NCBI RefSeq assembly: GCF_900103445.1
Contig: NZ_FNHS01000018.1
Coordinates: 1 to 64,000, forward strand
Reading direction: 5' to 3'
Source of the DNA: Methylobacterium phyllostachyos
GTDB lineage: Bacteria > Pseudomonadota > Alphaproteobacteria > Rhizobiales > Beijerinckiaceae
DNA length: 64,000 nucleotides
The notes beneath the pieces were generated by a model. That model had not been told where the DNA came from. It was given only the letters and a program-made list of their open reading frames with translations, and made no database searches. The translations under genes and the position numbers were made by a program. Numbering within the stretch: the first letter of the stretch is position 1; each line of letters starts with the position of its first letter. This document shows, piece after piece, positions 27,221 to 36,317 of this stretch.

Positions 27221-28600
27221 TCAGGTTCCCTCGGCGGCGACCGGCCGCCATCGGCGGAGACCGACACTGTCGATCAAGCCGAAATGCAGTCCGATGAGCA
27301 CGGCCACAAACGGGCCGAGGTCTGGCGTCGTGCCGGATAGGGCCAAACCGGCAAGGATCGGGATCAGGGCCAGTTGCGGCCCGATCCCGCTCAGGGCCAG
27401 CCGCAGCCCGGCCTCGTCGAGGAAGATCTTCAGGAAGAACAGGATCAGGAACGCCGAGCCCGGAACGCCCGTACTGGCCAGGACATTGATCAACGAGTTG
27501 GACGAGCGGGCCGATCCGAGGCCGATACCGAGCCCTCCGGACGAGAAGAACGAATCGAGTGTCGTTTTGGACCATCTCGATCGTTCCTCATAGGAACTCG
27601 TAAGCGACTTCTCGAAGATGAGCTGATCCGCCAACTCGAACATCTTCTCCTTGAAGAACGGCTGCGTGTAGAGCACCAACAGGAGCACAATCGCGGCGCA
27701 GGACGACGCCAGGAAGAACTGGACTGCAAAGCGAGCGTCCCTCCGATTCCCGAACAGGACCGAGAAGGTCTGCTGAACCGCGCAGACGATGAACGCGGTG
27801 AAGATCATGCCGTAGGCGGTGGATGAAGCCGACAGACAGGAAAAGGCCAAGCAAAGCAGCAAGGAGACCAACCAGAGGGCGTCGATCCGGAAAACCCCGC
27901 GCAAGAGCAGCAGTATCGAGAAGCATCCGGCCGCCAGGAAGCCGAACGACGACGCCTCCGGGGTTGCCCCGACGATCCGTTTGATGCTGCCGATCTGCGT
28001 ATCGGCCACCAGCGCGTAATTCGCGTTGCGGAAGAAAGCCAGCACCTCGTTCAAATTGAGGAGGTCCAGAGCGCCGGTGATGACGATGATGGCAACGAGC
28101 GGGTAGATCGACCCGCGGACGAGTTTCGCCACGTCCGTTTCAGTCGCCAGAAAACCGACCGAGATCGCCATCAGGAACGACAGCGTCATATACGACGCCT
28201 GCGTGATGTTGCTCGACGTTCTGGTGAGGGGCTGTAGGATCGAGATCCCATCCGTCGGGATCTGCATCGGATAGATAAAAATTTCACCTCCGAAGACGAT
28301 CGGGAAGAGGTATGTCGCCACCACTCCGTAAAGGATGAACAATGTGTACAGCCCGAACAGGTTCAGGCTGAATGCAGCGGCGAAAAATCGCTTCGGACCT
28401 TCCCGCAGGAAGATCCGCACCGCGAACAACAGGAAGCAGAAGAAAGGCGCGGTGATCGAGACGCCCCCCGTCACCGCCGGTGGCGCCACCGCAAGCGCAT
28501 TGAACGCGAGCAGGAAGACCGACATCTTGAACAACGCTTCGACGCCCCTGAGCGAGGCGCCCAAGATCAGGATCCAAGCAACGACAGTACCGCCATCCAT
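27221..28600 (-). CDS. O-antigen ligase/polymerase-like membrane protein (Wzy/WaaL superfamily)
   Basis: This polytopic inner-membrane protein of 459 residues has about 10-12 hydrophobic spans and a large soluble loop late in the chain. That loop reads SLTSSYEERSRWSKTTLDSF, followed by GGLGIGLGSARSSNSLINVLASTG, the pattern of O-antigen ligase/polymerase (Wzy_C-like) proteins, where an Arg in the loop is catalytic. It likely joins lipid-linked repeats on the periplasmic side. With the chain-length and export proteins it makes up the core of a Wzy-dependent pathway. The flippase and initiating transferase are not in the window. ATG 28600 is the only clear start. Confidence 0.85.
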   Translation of the reverse strand: MDGGTVVAWILILGASLRGVEALFKMSVFLLAFNALAVAPPAVTGGVSITAPFFCFLLFAVRIFLREGPKRFFAAAFSLNLFGLYTLFILYGVVATYLFPIVFGGEIFIYPMQIPTDGISILQPLTRTSSNITQASYMTLSFLMAISVGFLATETDVAKLVRGSIYPLVAIIVITGALDLLNLNEVLAFFRNANYALVADTQIGSIKRIVGATPEASSFGFLAAGCFSILLLLRGVFRIDALWLVSLLLCLAFSCLSASSTAYGMIFTAFIVCAVQQTFSVLFGNRRDARFAVQFFLASSCAAIVLLLVLYTQPFFKEKMFELADQLIFEKSLTSSYEERSRWSKTTLDSFFSSGGLGIGLGSARSSNSLINVLASTGVPGSAFLILFFLKIFLDEAGLRLALSGIGPQLALIPILAGLALSGTTPDLGPFVAVLIGLHFGLIDSVGLRRWRPVAAEGT

Positions 28601-29517
28601 GGCTGATTTCCCAGAACGCCCTCGGCCGAGGTAGAAACTGGTCCGACGCAGGCGAGCGCGTCAGACCAGGGGCTTGAACCATGGCCCGGCCGCGATGCGA
28701 TCAGCCGCGGCCCCGGCCCTCGAAAGTTGCTACTCAGCAGCGGCCGCCGGGCACTTGACCGATTTCCCGAACTGGACTGCCATTGACGTTTCCCGTGGCT
28801 CCACATGCCCGATGACGCGGGCGCGCAATAGGGCCGACAATCGCACGCTGGGCGGCATGGATGTCCACGAGCCGGATTTCCGCGCAGCTCGGGGCGTCGC
28901 CGGCTTACGCATGACAGCGCTGCTCAAGGTCCGCCCACGTCGCATCGCCGTTTCATCGGAGCGGCCCAAGCAGTGGCCCGGTCGCGCCCGTGAATTCGCA
29001 GATGCCGCGCGTGCAGGCGCCGTTCTACTTCGACGGATACGCCGTTATCTCCTCGGAGATGACCGGGTGCTCTTTGGTTTTCCCCGGACGGCCTCGCCCG
29101 TAAACAGAGCGATGTTCCAGCGGTGCCTGGATGACACCGTCCCCGAAGGCGACTTCGAGGACGGTGCGATGATCGCCACGCCATCTTGTCGATCACTGTC
29201 GGCGGACGGATGTCTGCTCGGATCGTGCAGGGCCGCGGCACGTCGTATCGCGGAGCGTGATTGAACCTGTACGACCCGGCATCCACGAACTGGCTGAGCA
29301 AACTTAGTGTCCTGTCTTTACTGAGACATGGCAGTTTCGATAGTCGAAATCGACGGTTTGCACAAGCAGAACGCCATCATTGAACCCTAATCTGGCTCCA
29401 GGCGCTCCGTATTCAGAGGCATGGCTTACCAGGCCATCCGGATCCGCGCGCCCACTGCTGCGGGCCCGCGTCGCGCCACCCGGCCATCGAGCCGACCGGT
29501 CATCCGATCGGGACATT
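28601..29517. other. 900-base gene-less stretch before the insertion sequence
   Basis: No frame is convincing: the plus frame 28674-29264 is rich in Arg and Ala and has no domain. A short run near 29002 (MPRVQAPFYFDGYAVISSEM) faintly resembles the start of a bacterial oxidoreductase, but it stops after 33 codons. This may be decayed coding DNA next to the insertion. Confidence 0.45.
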
Positions 29518-29533
29518 AGGTCGCGAACCCATA
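29518..29533 (+). repeat. Left terminal inverted repeat of the insertion sequence
   Basis: GGTCGCGAACCCATAA, preceded by TA. It matches the reverse complement of the right end with two mismatches (positions 8 and 11). Confidence 0.9.
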
Positions 29534-29589
29534 ACGGTTGGCACGGTTGAGCCGCGCCGTCGTTAGCCCTCTGAGCAGGAGGGACCTGG

Positions 29590-30347
29590 ATGGCGCGGTT
29601 TGACCTGACGGATGCGGAATGGGCGGTGATCGAGCCTCTGTTGCCGACAGACGTGCGCGGCAAGGAGCGGGTAGATGACCGGCGGGTGCTCAACGGGATC
29701 TTCTGGCGGCTGCGCACGGGGGCACCCTGGGCCGACATCCCGGCGCGCTACGGCCCGCATACGACCTGCGGCAACCGCTTCCGGCGCTGGCGCAAGCGTG
29801 GCATCTGGGATCGGCTTCTGGATGCGGTGTCAAAGGCTTACGAGGGCGACCTGCAGATGATCGACGCCACCAGCGTGCGGGTGCACCAGCATGCCGCCTG
29901 CGCCCAAAAAAAGACGGTCGATCCGGTGGCATGGGTCGCTCGCGTGGCGGCCTGACGAGCAAGATCCACGCGCTGGTGGATGCCGAGGGCCGTCCCGTGG
30001 CCCTCAAGATCACGGAAGGCCAAGCGCATGACGGACGCTCAGCGGCCGACATGCTGGGCGGGTTGGGTGCAGGTCAGATCCTGCTGGGTGACCGGGCCTA
30101 CGACAGTGACGCGCTGCGAGCACAGATGGCCGAGCAGGGCGCGTGGGCGAACGTGAGGCCGATGCCCAACCGCAAGCAGGTGCTGGCCTTCAGCCCGTTC
30201 CTGTACAAGTACCGCAACTTGGTCGAGCGCTTCTTCAGCAAGATCAAGCACTTCCGAGCCGTCGCTACCCGCTACGACAAGGATCCCGACAACTTCCTGG
30301 CAAGCGTCAAGCTCGCAGCCCTGCGGGTCTGGCTGCGAGCTTTATGA
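29590..30347 (+). CDS. IS5/IS427-type transposase made by -1 programmed frameshift (OrfA/OrfB)
   Basis: OrfA (29590-29955) begins MARFDLTDAEWAVIEPLLP and carries the DNA-binding part (DUF4096-like). OrfB runs in the -1 frame to 30347. The seven-A run at 29906-29912 followed by G (A AAA AAG) is a standard -1 slip site; after slippage the chain reads QKKDGRSGGMGRSRGGLTSK, the exact family sequence. The DDE residues are D in MIDATSVRVH, D in LLGDRAYDSD and E in NLVERFFSKIKHFR. The OrfB stop lies inside the right inverted repeat. The combined product is about 252 residues, normal for the group. Confidence 0.93.
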
Positions 30348-30357
30348 GTCCGCGACC
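30342..30357 (-). repeat. Right terminal inverted repeat of the insertion sequence
   Basis: TTATGAGTCCGCGACC, followed by TA. It is the partner of the left end at 29518-29533. Confidence 0.9.
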
Positions 30358-30631
30358 TAGCCCGCCGACGGGATGCAGCCGGTGCCGCGGGCCTTCGATG
30401 CGCGGAAGGAGCGGAGCCAATGTGATGTGTGCGGCGACCGCCCGCCGCGACGGTCTCGCATGGTGACCCCCGCCCGCAGTTAGCTCCTCCGATCATCGGG
30501 GCGCAGGGCGGGGCCGAGTTGCTCAGATACTCGAAAACCCATGCTCAAGACTTGACAGCCATTTTGATCAGCCGCATCAGTCGGTAATTATCGATTCGGG
30601 ATAGGCCATACTTCAATTGCGGGGGCGCAAT

Positions 30632-31324
30632 TTGCAACAGTATATCCAGCAACTCATCAAGCTCCCGACCTCACCTAAAGTTTTCTTCTCAACACTCAAC
30701 CTAGCCGCATTCGGTTTCTGCCTGGGCTCACATTCGATCATAACACCGCAAACTTCGGGTTTGTCGCAATTATTTACTTCAGCCATCAAAATGCCTGTGC
30801 TCCTGATCACGAGCACGATCGTGTCTTTCATTCTCGTCGCACTGCTTAACCTGCTTTTGAGGACCGGCTTTCGCACCGTATCCATCGCGCAGGCCGCGGT
30901 CACATGCTTACTGTTCACCTCTATTATTCTGATCCCGTTCGGCTTGATTATCCTGCTCCTTACGACGTGGGAAAACTATTCTCTCATCATCCTGACCAGC
31001 TACGCCGGCCTGTCCATGGCTGGCCTCATCGGGGTTGGCGCCTTCGCGTATGTCCTGAACGCACGCCACAGATCGAGTTGGGATCGAAGGCCCTTAGCCA
31101 TTGCCGCCGTTTGGTTGGTCTGCTTCGGCGTGACGAGTGCCGAACTCGGCTGGCGGTTCCGCCCCATCGTCGGGTGGAGTGGCCAGACCTTCGCCGTCTT
31201 CCGGCACGACGACACCGGAATGTTCCAGCAACTCCGGTGCGAGGTGCGGAATACCCTGAACCTGGGCGGCGTGAAGCTCCCGAAAGCCGGCGAGGAGTCG
31301 GATACGAAGGACTGGCCCTGCTGA
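30632..31324 (+). CDS. Polytopic membrane protein, unknown function
   Basis: I recognise no named family. The product (about 230 residues) has four or more hydrophobic spans: VFFSTLNLAAFGFCLG, MPVLLITSTIVSFILVALLNLL, a CLLFTSIILIPFGLIILLLT span, the ILTSYAGLSMAGLIGVGAFAY span, and LAIAAVWLVCFGVTSAEL. A polar segment containing WRFRPIVG follows, and the C-terminus is soluble. The KMPVLLI...LLN and RFRPIVG motifs look like conserved features of a family of small membrane proteins. Start is TTG 30632 behind GGGGG; TTG 30617 is an alternative. The first half is AT-richer than the surroundings. Confidence 0.7.
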   Translation: MQQYIQQLIKLPTSPKVFFSTLNLAAFGFCLGSHSIITPQTSGLSQLFTSAIKMPVLLITSTIVSFILVALLNLLLRTGFRTVSIAQAAVTCLLFTSIILIPFGLIILLLTTWENYSLIILTSYAGLSMAGLIGVGAFAYVLNARHRSSWDRRPLAIAAVWLVCFGVTSAELGWRFRPIVGWSGQTFAVFRHDDTGMFQQLRCEVRNTLNLGGVKLPKAGEESDTKDWPC

Positions 31325-31402
31325 TGCGCGCCACCGGAGCCAGCCCGGCGCCGGAGCTGTGATATGCACGTCCGGCGACCCCGCGGGTGCCGGATGCGCT
31401 CC

Positions 31403-32350
31403 TCACCCGAGGCGCGCGCGTGCCTCGTCCAGGATCGCCGACAGGCTCTGCACGAGGGGAATGGTCGGTGTCCATCCCGTAGCCGTGACGAAGGCCGTCG
31501 GATCGCAGCCTTCTGCCCGAACACCCGCGGCCCGGACCCGCTCAGGGACGATCCGGACCGAGAAGGACGCATCCGTCAGGCCGCGCAGCGCGTCGAGGAT
31601 CCCGGAGACAGGGGTCACGATGCCCGATCCGACGTTGTAGATGCCGCCGTCCGGCAATGCCGGGATGCGCTCCGTCACCCGCAGGCAGGCGGCGGTGAAA
31701 TCAGCGACATCGAAGAAATCGCGTCCCGCCGAGAGGTCGCCGACCTCAAGGCAGGGCGGCGCGAGGCCGCGTTCGATGCGAGCGATCTGCCCAGCGAAGG
31801 AGGCGACCACGAAGGTCTCGGCCTGACCGGGTCCGATATAGTTCGATGGCCGGAGCACGAGGTGCTTCACCCCGGCATTCGCCAGGACATCGCGTAGGAT
31901 ATACTCGCAGGCGGTCTTGGTTCGCCCCGAGATGGTGTCGGGCCGCGGCGTCACCCCCTCGCCCGGGCGTGACAGATCCCGAAACGCCTCGCCGTAGACC
32001 ACGGTTGCGCTCAGGAACACCAGGGTCGCGCGGGACGTCGCCAGCGCCTCCGCGAGGTTCAGGGTGCCGAGAAGATCCGCCCGCCAGGCATAGGATGGCG
32101 TCTCGCTCGACTGCGCCACCGAGGCCAGGGCCGCGAGGTGGAACACGATGGTCGGATCGAAGGCCGCGACCGCCTCGGCGAGCCGGCCCGCATCGAACGG
32201 ATCGACAGCGAGAAACGCCACATTCTCCAGCGGCGGCTGGAGGGCCCGGTCGATGCCGAGAATGCGGCTGCCGGGCGGTAGATCCCGACGCAGCGCCTCG
32301 AGCAGGCGGCGGCCGAGATAATCTCCGGCTCCGGTAACCAGGACGCGCAT
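31403..32350 (-). CDS. Extended SDR (NAD-dependent epimerase/dehydratase) lacking the catalytic Tyr
   Basis: This 315-residue nucleotide-sugar-type SDR starts MRVLVTGAGDYLGRRLLEAL (TGxxGxxG at 6-13). It has FHLAALASVAQSSETP, LVFLSATVVYGE (catalytic Ser/Thr region) and the LRPSNYIGPGQ segment. Where YxxxK is expected (PYGRSK in relatives) the sequence reads TISGRTKTACEYI, so Tyr is replaced by Ser141 while Lys145 remains. It may be catalytically altered or use another residue. The substrate is unknown; a nucleotide sugar of the polysaccharide pathway is likely from context. ATG 32350 opens at the first strand. Confidence 0.85.
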   Translation of the reverse strand: MRVLVTGAGDYLGRRLLEALRRDLPPGSRILGIDRALQPPLENVAFLAVDPFDAGRLAEAVAAFDPTIVFHLAALASVAQSSETPSYAWRADLLGTLNLAEALATSRATLVFLSATVVYGEAFRDLSRPGEGVTPRPDTISGRTKTACEYILRDVLANAGVKHLVLRPSNYIGPGQAETFVVASFAGQIARIERGLAPPCLEVGDLSAGRDFFDVADFTAACLRVTERIPALPDGGIYNVGSGIVTPVSGILDALRGLTDASFSVRIVPERVRAAGVRAEGCDPTAFVTATGWTPTIPLVQSLSAILDEARARLG

Positions 32351-32619
32351 GAAACCAGCCCCTGCCCGGCGCGATCGATGGCGGCCGAGATCGACCGACC
32401 GCATCTATACCGGCTCTGCCTGGGAGGCGAGCCACGTCCGCAACGGAGCGGCGATCAGGACCGCATGGGCCTGGGCGTCACACGCGATTGCGGCCGCCGT
32501 CCAGCGTCGAAAAAAGATGCGTGATCGGAGCCGTCACCGGAACCGCCCACGATGCATTGCGGTATGATCGCGGCGCCGACGGCCCTGCCCGACGTGCCCC
32601 CGATGACGCACACCCAGCG

Positions 32620-33804
32620 ATGGGCCATGTGAAGATCACCCAGGACCCGGAACGCCCCGCGATCGACCTCACCCCGGCGCCGGCCGCCGGGCGCGCGGTC
32701 GCACCGCCTCCGGCAAAACCCCTCCGCGACGCACGGGTCGATGTGCTGCGCGGCCTCGCGCTGCTGACGATTTTCATCGATCACATTCCGCGCAACGCCC
32801 CGGCACTGGTCACGCTGCACAATTTCGGATTCTCGGACGCGGCCGAGATCTTCGTGCTGCTGGCCGGCTACTCCTCGATGATCGCCTATGGCGGTCTGTT
32901 CCGCCGAGCGGGGGCCCGGACGACGCTCGTGCGCATCGCCCGCCGCTGCCTGCGCATCTACCTGTTCCAGGCGGGGCTGCTGCTCGCGACGCTGATCATC
33001 GTCCGGATCTGGATGGATCTCACCGGCCTCGTGCCGCGCTTCGGGGTGGCGCCCCTGCTTCAGATGGGCCTCGTGCCGGGCCTGCTGCGCGGGCTCGCGC
33101 TGAACGCGTTGCCGAATTACCTCGATATCCTGCCGCTCTACATCCTGCTCCTCCTCCTGTTCCCGCTCGTCTATGTCGGGATGCGGCGCGGCATCTGGGG
33201 GGTGCTGGCGCTCTCCGGCACCGTTTGGTTCGCCGCCAACATCGATCACCAACTCAACCTGCCGAACGCCGTTGCGGTCGATGACGGGTGGTACTTCAAC
33301 CCCTTCGCGTGGCAGTTCCTGTTCGTGATCGGTGCCGCCCTGGCGCTTGCGGTCCGGGCCGGAGACGGGCTGCTGCCCTTGCGCAACTGGGCCGCCGCGG
33401 CGGCCGGTGCCTATCTCGTCTTCGCGTTGCTCCAGGGCGGGTCCTGGGCCGCCTGGGGCCTGCCGGATCTCAGGCCGCTCGCGATCGAGGCGCCGGACAA
33501 GAGCCATGTCGGCCCCCTGCGCCTGCTCGACATCCTGTCTCTGATGTACCTGTTCTTCAGCGCTCCGGCGGTGGCGCGCCTCTGCCGATGGCGCGGGCTC
33601 CGACTGATCGACGCCTGCGGCCGGCATTCGCTGGAGATTTTCGCGGCCGGCTGCATGGCGGCGCTTATCGGCCGCATCCTCTACCGGACCTTCGACGCCA
33701 CATGGCCGCTTCAAGTCGTGGTCAATGTCGGTGGCTTGGCGGCGATGCTGGGCCTCGCGCACATCCTGGATGCGCGCGCAAGGCGCAGAGACGACCGGCA
33801 ATAG
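32620..33804 (+). CDS. opgC: OpgC-family membrane acyltransferase
   Basis: OpgC proteins are integral membrane transferases that add succinyl or similar groups to osmoregulated periplasmic glucans or other glycans. The 394-residue chain has a cytoplasmic N-tail, the family start RDARVDVLRGLALLTIFIDHIP, then NFGFSDAAEIFVLLAGYSS, and about ten spans, with GWYFNPFAWQFLFVIG and an LRLLDILSLMYL segment also typical. It is fully consistent in length. ATG 32620 is preferred; the longer frame starting at 32488 overlaps non-conserved sequence. It may decorate the polysaccharide made by the neighbouring genes or be independent of it. Confidence 0.88.
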   Translation: MGHVKITQDPERPAIDLTPAPAAGRAVAPPPAKPLRDARVDVLRGLALLTIFIDHIPRNAPALVTLHNFGFSDAAEIFVLLAGYSSMIAYGGLFRRAGARTTLVRIARRCLRIYLFQAGLLLATLIIVRIWMDLTGLVPRFGVAPLLQMGLVPGLLRGLALNALPNYLDILPLYILLLLLFPLVYVGMRRGIWGVLALSGTVWFAANIDHQLNLPNAVAVDDGWYFNPFAWQFLFVIGAALALAVRAGDGLLPLRNWAAAAAGAYLVFALLQGGSWAAWGLPDLRPLAIEAPDKSHVGPLRLLDILSLMYLFFSAPAVARLCRWRGLRLIDACGRHSLEIFAAGCMAALIGRILYRTFDATWPLQVVVNVGGLAAMLGLAHILDARARRRDDRQ

Positions 33805-33838
33805 ACAGCCGCGGGCCGGTGCGGGATGAGGACAGACG

Positions 33839-34012
33839 ATGCCGCCGATGAGCCGGAAGGGCGACCTGCCGCAGAAGGTCTGCGAACAATGCGGAAAGCC
33901 TTTCGCATGGCGCAAGAAATGGGCGCGTGTCTGGGACGAGGTACGCTATTGCTCCGACCGCTGCCGGGCCGAGGCCCGCACGGCGCGCAGGCAGGCCGGG
34001 GCGGAGACCTGA
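33839..34012 (+). CDS. DUF2256 small zinc-ribbon-like protein
   Basis: This 57-residue ORF has the full DUF2256 pattern: a basic start ([10 protein letters not shown]), [21 protein letters not shown] and YCSDRCR, giving a CxxC...CxxxC zinc-binding set. Starts are ATG 33839 or ATG 33848, with AGGA about seven bases upstream of the first. The function of the family is not known. It follows the OpgC gene by 34 bases and converges with the molybdenum cofactor operon. Confidence 0.88.
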   Translation: MPPMSRKGDLPQKVCEQCGKPFAWRKKWARVWDEVRYCSDRCRAEARTARRQAGAET

Positions 34013-34016
34013 CCGT

Positions 34017-34598
34017 TCAGGTCAGAGCGGCGAGCGCGGCCGGCGTGTCGATGTCGAGGCCCGTGGCCGCATCGCCAGGGATTTCCAGCACATCCGTCCG
34101 CCCGCGGAGGAGCGGCCCGGCGCCGTGATCGCCGCGCAGGTTTGCGATCTCCGCACCGAGGCGGCGCAGGTTGAGGAGCACCGGGTTGCCGGAACGCCCG
34201 TCCTGCACGGGGACCACGGCAGCTGGCTCCCCATCCGCGAAGGCCGCCACGAGGCGGTCGATATGGGCGGCCGTCACCCGGGGCATGTCGCCCAGCACCA
34301 CCACGGCAGCCGCGCAGGATGCCGGCAGCGCCCGGATCCCGGCCCGCAGCGAGGTCGCGAGACCGGCAGCGTAATCGGGATTCGCCACGCGAATTAATTC
34401 GAGACCGTCGAGCGCTGCCCGGACCGCATCCGCGTGCGCGCCCAGCACGACGACCACCGGGCGCGGCCCCGCACCCAGGGCGGCCTCCGCGGCGTGGCGG
34501 ACCAGGGGCTTCCCGTCGAGGGGCACGAGCAGCTTCGGCTCCGGACCGAACCGGGTGCCGCGGCCCGCAGCGAGCAGGATCGTCCCGATCTCAGGCAT
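34017..34598 (-). CDS. mocA: Molybdenum cofactor cytidylyltransferase-like NTP transferase (MocA)
   Basis: MocA transfers CMP to molybdopterin to form the cytosine dinucleotide cofactor used by xanthine-dehydrogenase-type enzymes. The 193-residue chain begins IGTILLAAGRGTRFGPEPKLL, the MobA-like signature (LAAGxGxRxG...K), followed by DGKPLVRHAAEAAL, VVVLGAHADAVRAAL, the VVVLGDMPRVTAAHID metal segment and SGNPVLLNL. ATG 34598 overlaps the upstream gene's stop region by 8 bases. It is the last gene of a four-gene operon. Confidence 0.92.
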   Translation of the reverse strand: MPEIGTILLAAGRGTRFGPEPKLLVPLDGKPLVRHAAEAALGAGPRPVVVVLGAHADAVRAALDGLELIRVANPDYAAGLATSLRAGIRALPASCAAAVVVLGDMPRVTAAHIDRLVAAFADGEPAAVVPVQDGRSGNPVLLNLRRLGAEIANLRGDHGAGPLLRGRTDVLEIPGDAATGLDIDTPAALAALT

Positions 34599-35619
34599 CG
34601 GCCTCGCCGACGGTCTCGCCTCCGGCACGGGGTTGGGGCCGGGAGACGATCTCCATGAGCAGGCCGCCGACCCCCAGGGCCACGATGTCGGCCCGGGTGA
34701 CGGGCAGATCGGCCAGCAGGCGATGCAGGATCCAGTCGAAGCCGTTCTCCTTGGGCGAGCGCGCACAGCCCGGGGCGCCGATCACCGGGATATCGCCGCG
34801 GCTTCCCACGAGCAGCAGGTTGCCCGGATCGACCGGCATTCCGAGATGGGCGACCCGCCCCCCGGAGGATTCGATCCCCGCCGGGATGACGTCGCGCCGG
34901 TCGGCGATAGCCGAGGCGCCGAACACCACCACCAGGTCGGCCCTGGCCCCATCGATCATCCCCGCGAGGGCGTCCGCGACGGCCTCAGACGCGTGCGGAA
35001 CCCGGGTCTCGGCCACGAGGGTGGCGCCGGTGGGGGCGAGGCGCTCGGCCAGCACCCGGAGGGTCTTGTCGATCGTCATCTCCTTAAGGCTCGGCAGCCG
35101 GGTCGAGACCACACCCACCCGGCGGCGGCGATAGGGCGCCACCGCGAGGGCCCCGCCCCCGGCCGTCACGCAGGCGCGGTCCAGCAAAGCGCCCGGCACC
35201 GCGTAGGGGATGATCTTGACGGTCGCCACCATCTCGCCCGCCACCACCGGCTTGAACCGGGGGAGCGTCGCCACCGTGACGGCCTCGTCGACCGCGTTCG
35301 CGGCGTCGATCCGGGCCGGATCCAGGGTCAGCACCCCGGCGGTCTCGGCGAAGAGGTTGCAGCGGCCGGTGAAGGGGGGCTCCACCCGCAGATTCTCGCC
35401 GGCCAAGTGGGTTGCGAGGCGCGCGGCGGCGGCGTCCTCGCCGACATCGCCCGATTCGAGGGCGGCCGTCACGATCTCCGACAGGCCGGACCGGGCCAGA
35501 TCCGCCGCCAGATCCTGTGGGATCACCGCGCCCTTGCGCAGAGTCAGCCCCTCACGCCGCACCGTATGGGCGCTGATCAGCCCGGCCGCCTCCGCGACCG
35601 GGACGGGCCCGAACCTCAC
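34591..35619 (-). CDS. Molybdopterin-binding protein (MoeA/MogA-like)
   Basis: This 342-residue protein contains a C-terminal MoCF_biosynth-like domain (RVGVVSTRLPSLKEMTIDKT, then VVVFGASAIADRRDVIPAGI and PVIGAPGCARSPKENGFD). The N-terminal part resembles the MoeA-like region that precedes it in MocA-linked proteins (VAEAAGLISAHTVRREGLTLRKG). In other bacteria such a protein lies beside or is fused to MocA and XdhC. It probably binds molybdopterin during cofactor completion for molybdenum hydroxylases. It overlaps the upstream XdhC gene by 4 bases (ATGA). Confidence 0.88.
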   Translation of the reverse strand: MRFGPVPVAEAAGLISAHTVRREGLTLRKGAVIPQDLAADLARSGLSEIVTAALESGDVGEDAAAARLATHLAGENLRVEPPFTGRCNLFAETAGVLTLDPARIDAANAVDEAVTVATLPRFKPVVAGEMVATVKIIPYAVPGALLDRACVTAGGGALAVAPYRRRRVGVVSTRLPSLKEMTIDKTLRVLAERLAPTGATLVAETRVPHASEAVADALAGMIDGARADLVVVFGASAIADRRDVIPAGIESSGGRVAHLGMPVDPGNLLLVGSRGDIPVIGAPGCARSPKENGFDWILHRLLADLPVTRADIVALGVGGLLMEIVSRPQPRAGGETVGEADA

Positions 35620-36317
35620 GCGGCCTCCGGACGGGGCACGCGGCGCAGGGCGGCCACGACCTCGCCGAGCACGGCGAGCGCGATCTCGGCGGGGCTCACG
35701 GCCCCGATGGGCAGCCCGATCGGGGCGCGGATCCGGCCGATCTGCTCAGGCGAGAACCCGGCCTCGGTGAGCCGGGCGACGCGGGCCGCATGCGTCTTCC
35801 GGGAGCCGAGGGCGCCCACGTAGAAGCATCCCGCGGCGAGCGCCGCCTTCAGCGCCGGATCGTCGATCTTGGGATCGTGCGTCAGGGCGGCGAGCGCGCA
35901 GTAGCGATCGAGGGCCGGCACGCGAGAGCCCAGGACGGCATCCGGCCATTCCGCCACGAGCTCGACGCCCGGGAAGCGCTCCGGCGTGGCGAAGGCGGTG
36001 CGCGGGTCGATCACCGACAGCGCGAGGTCGAGCCCCGCCGCCATCGGCGCCATGGCTTGCGAGATGTGGACGGCGCCGATCACCACGAGCCGCACCGGAG
36101 GCACGTGGACGGTGAGGAAGAGCGTGCGCCCGTCCACCTCCACGAGGCCGCTCTTGGCCGAGGCGAGATGCTTGCCGAGCACCGGACCGAGCGGGTCAAC
36201 GGCGATTTCCGCTTCCTTGACGAGGCGTTGCGCGCCATCGGCAATGTCGGTGACCAGGATGGCGGCCCGGCGGGCGGCCCGCTCGGCGTTGAGTTCGGTC
36301 AGGAGATCGGCGCGCAT
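35616..36317 (-). CDS. XdhC-family protein, Rossmann (C-terminal) part
   Basis: XdhC/CoxI proteins bind the molybdenum cofactor and insert its sulfurated form into xanthine dehydrogenase or CO-dehydrogenase-type enzymes. This 233-residue chain holds the C-terminal Rossmann domain (RLVVIGAVHISQAMAPMAAG, SVIDPRTAFATPERFPG, AALTHDPKIDDPAL, YVGALGSRKTHAAR and GLPIGAVSPAEIALAVLGEVVAA). The N-terminal domain is encoded by a separate gene just upstream, with the stop and start codons sharing one base. Cofactor-sulfurating partners are not in the window. Confidence 0.92.
   Translation of the reverse strand: MRADLLTELNAERAARRAAILVTDIADGAQRLVKEAEIAVDPLGPVLGKHLASAKSGLVEVDGRTLFLTVHVPPVRLVVIGAVHISQAMAPMAAGLDLALSVIDPRTAFATPERFPGVELVAEWPDAVLGSRVPALDRYCALAALTHDPKIDDPALKAALAAGCFYVGALGSRKTHAARVARLTEAGFSPEQIGRIRAPIGLPIGAVSPAEIALAVLGEVVAALRRVPRPEAA

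Larger units (their letters stand above)
29518..30357 (+). mobile_element. Complete IS5-family (IS427-group) insertion sequence, 840 bp
   Basis: The element is bounded by 16-bp imperfect terminal inverted repeats (14 of 16 matching) and flanked on both sides by TA, the target duplication normally made by this group. It carries a transposase in two overlapping frames. The structure is intact, so it is potentially active. It sits between the polymerase gene and a membrane protein gene without visibly breaking either. Confidence 0.93.

Noticed and set aside
28674-29264. 196-codon plus-strand frame before the insertion sequence
   Set aside because: No motif, Arg/Ala-rich composition, and no ribosome site.
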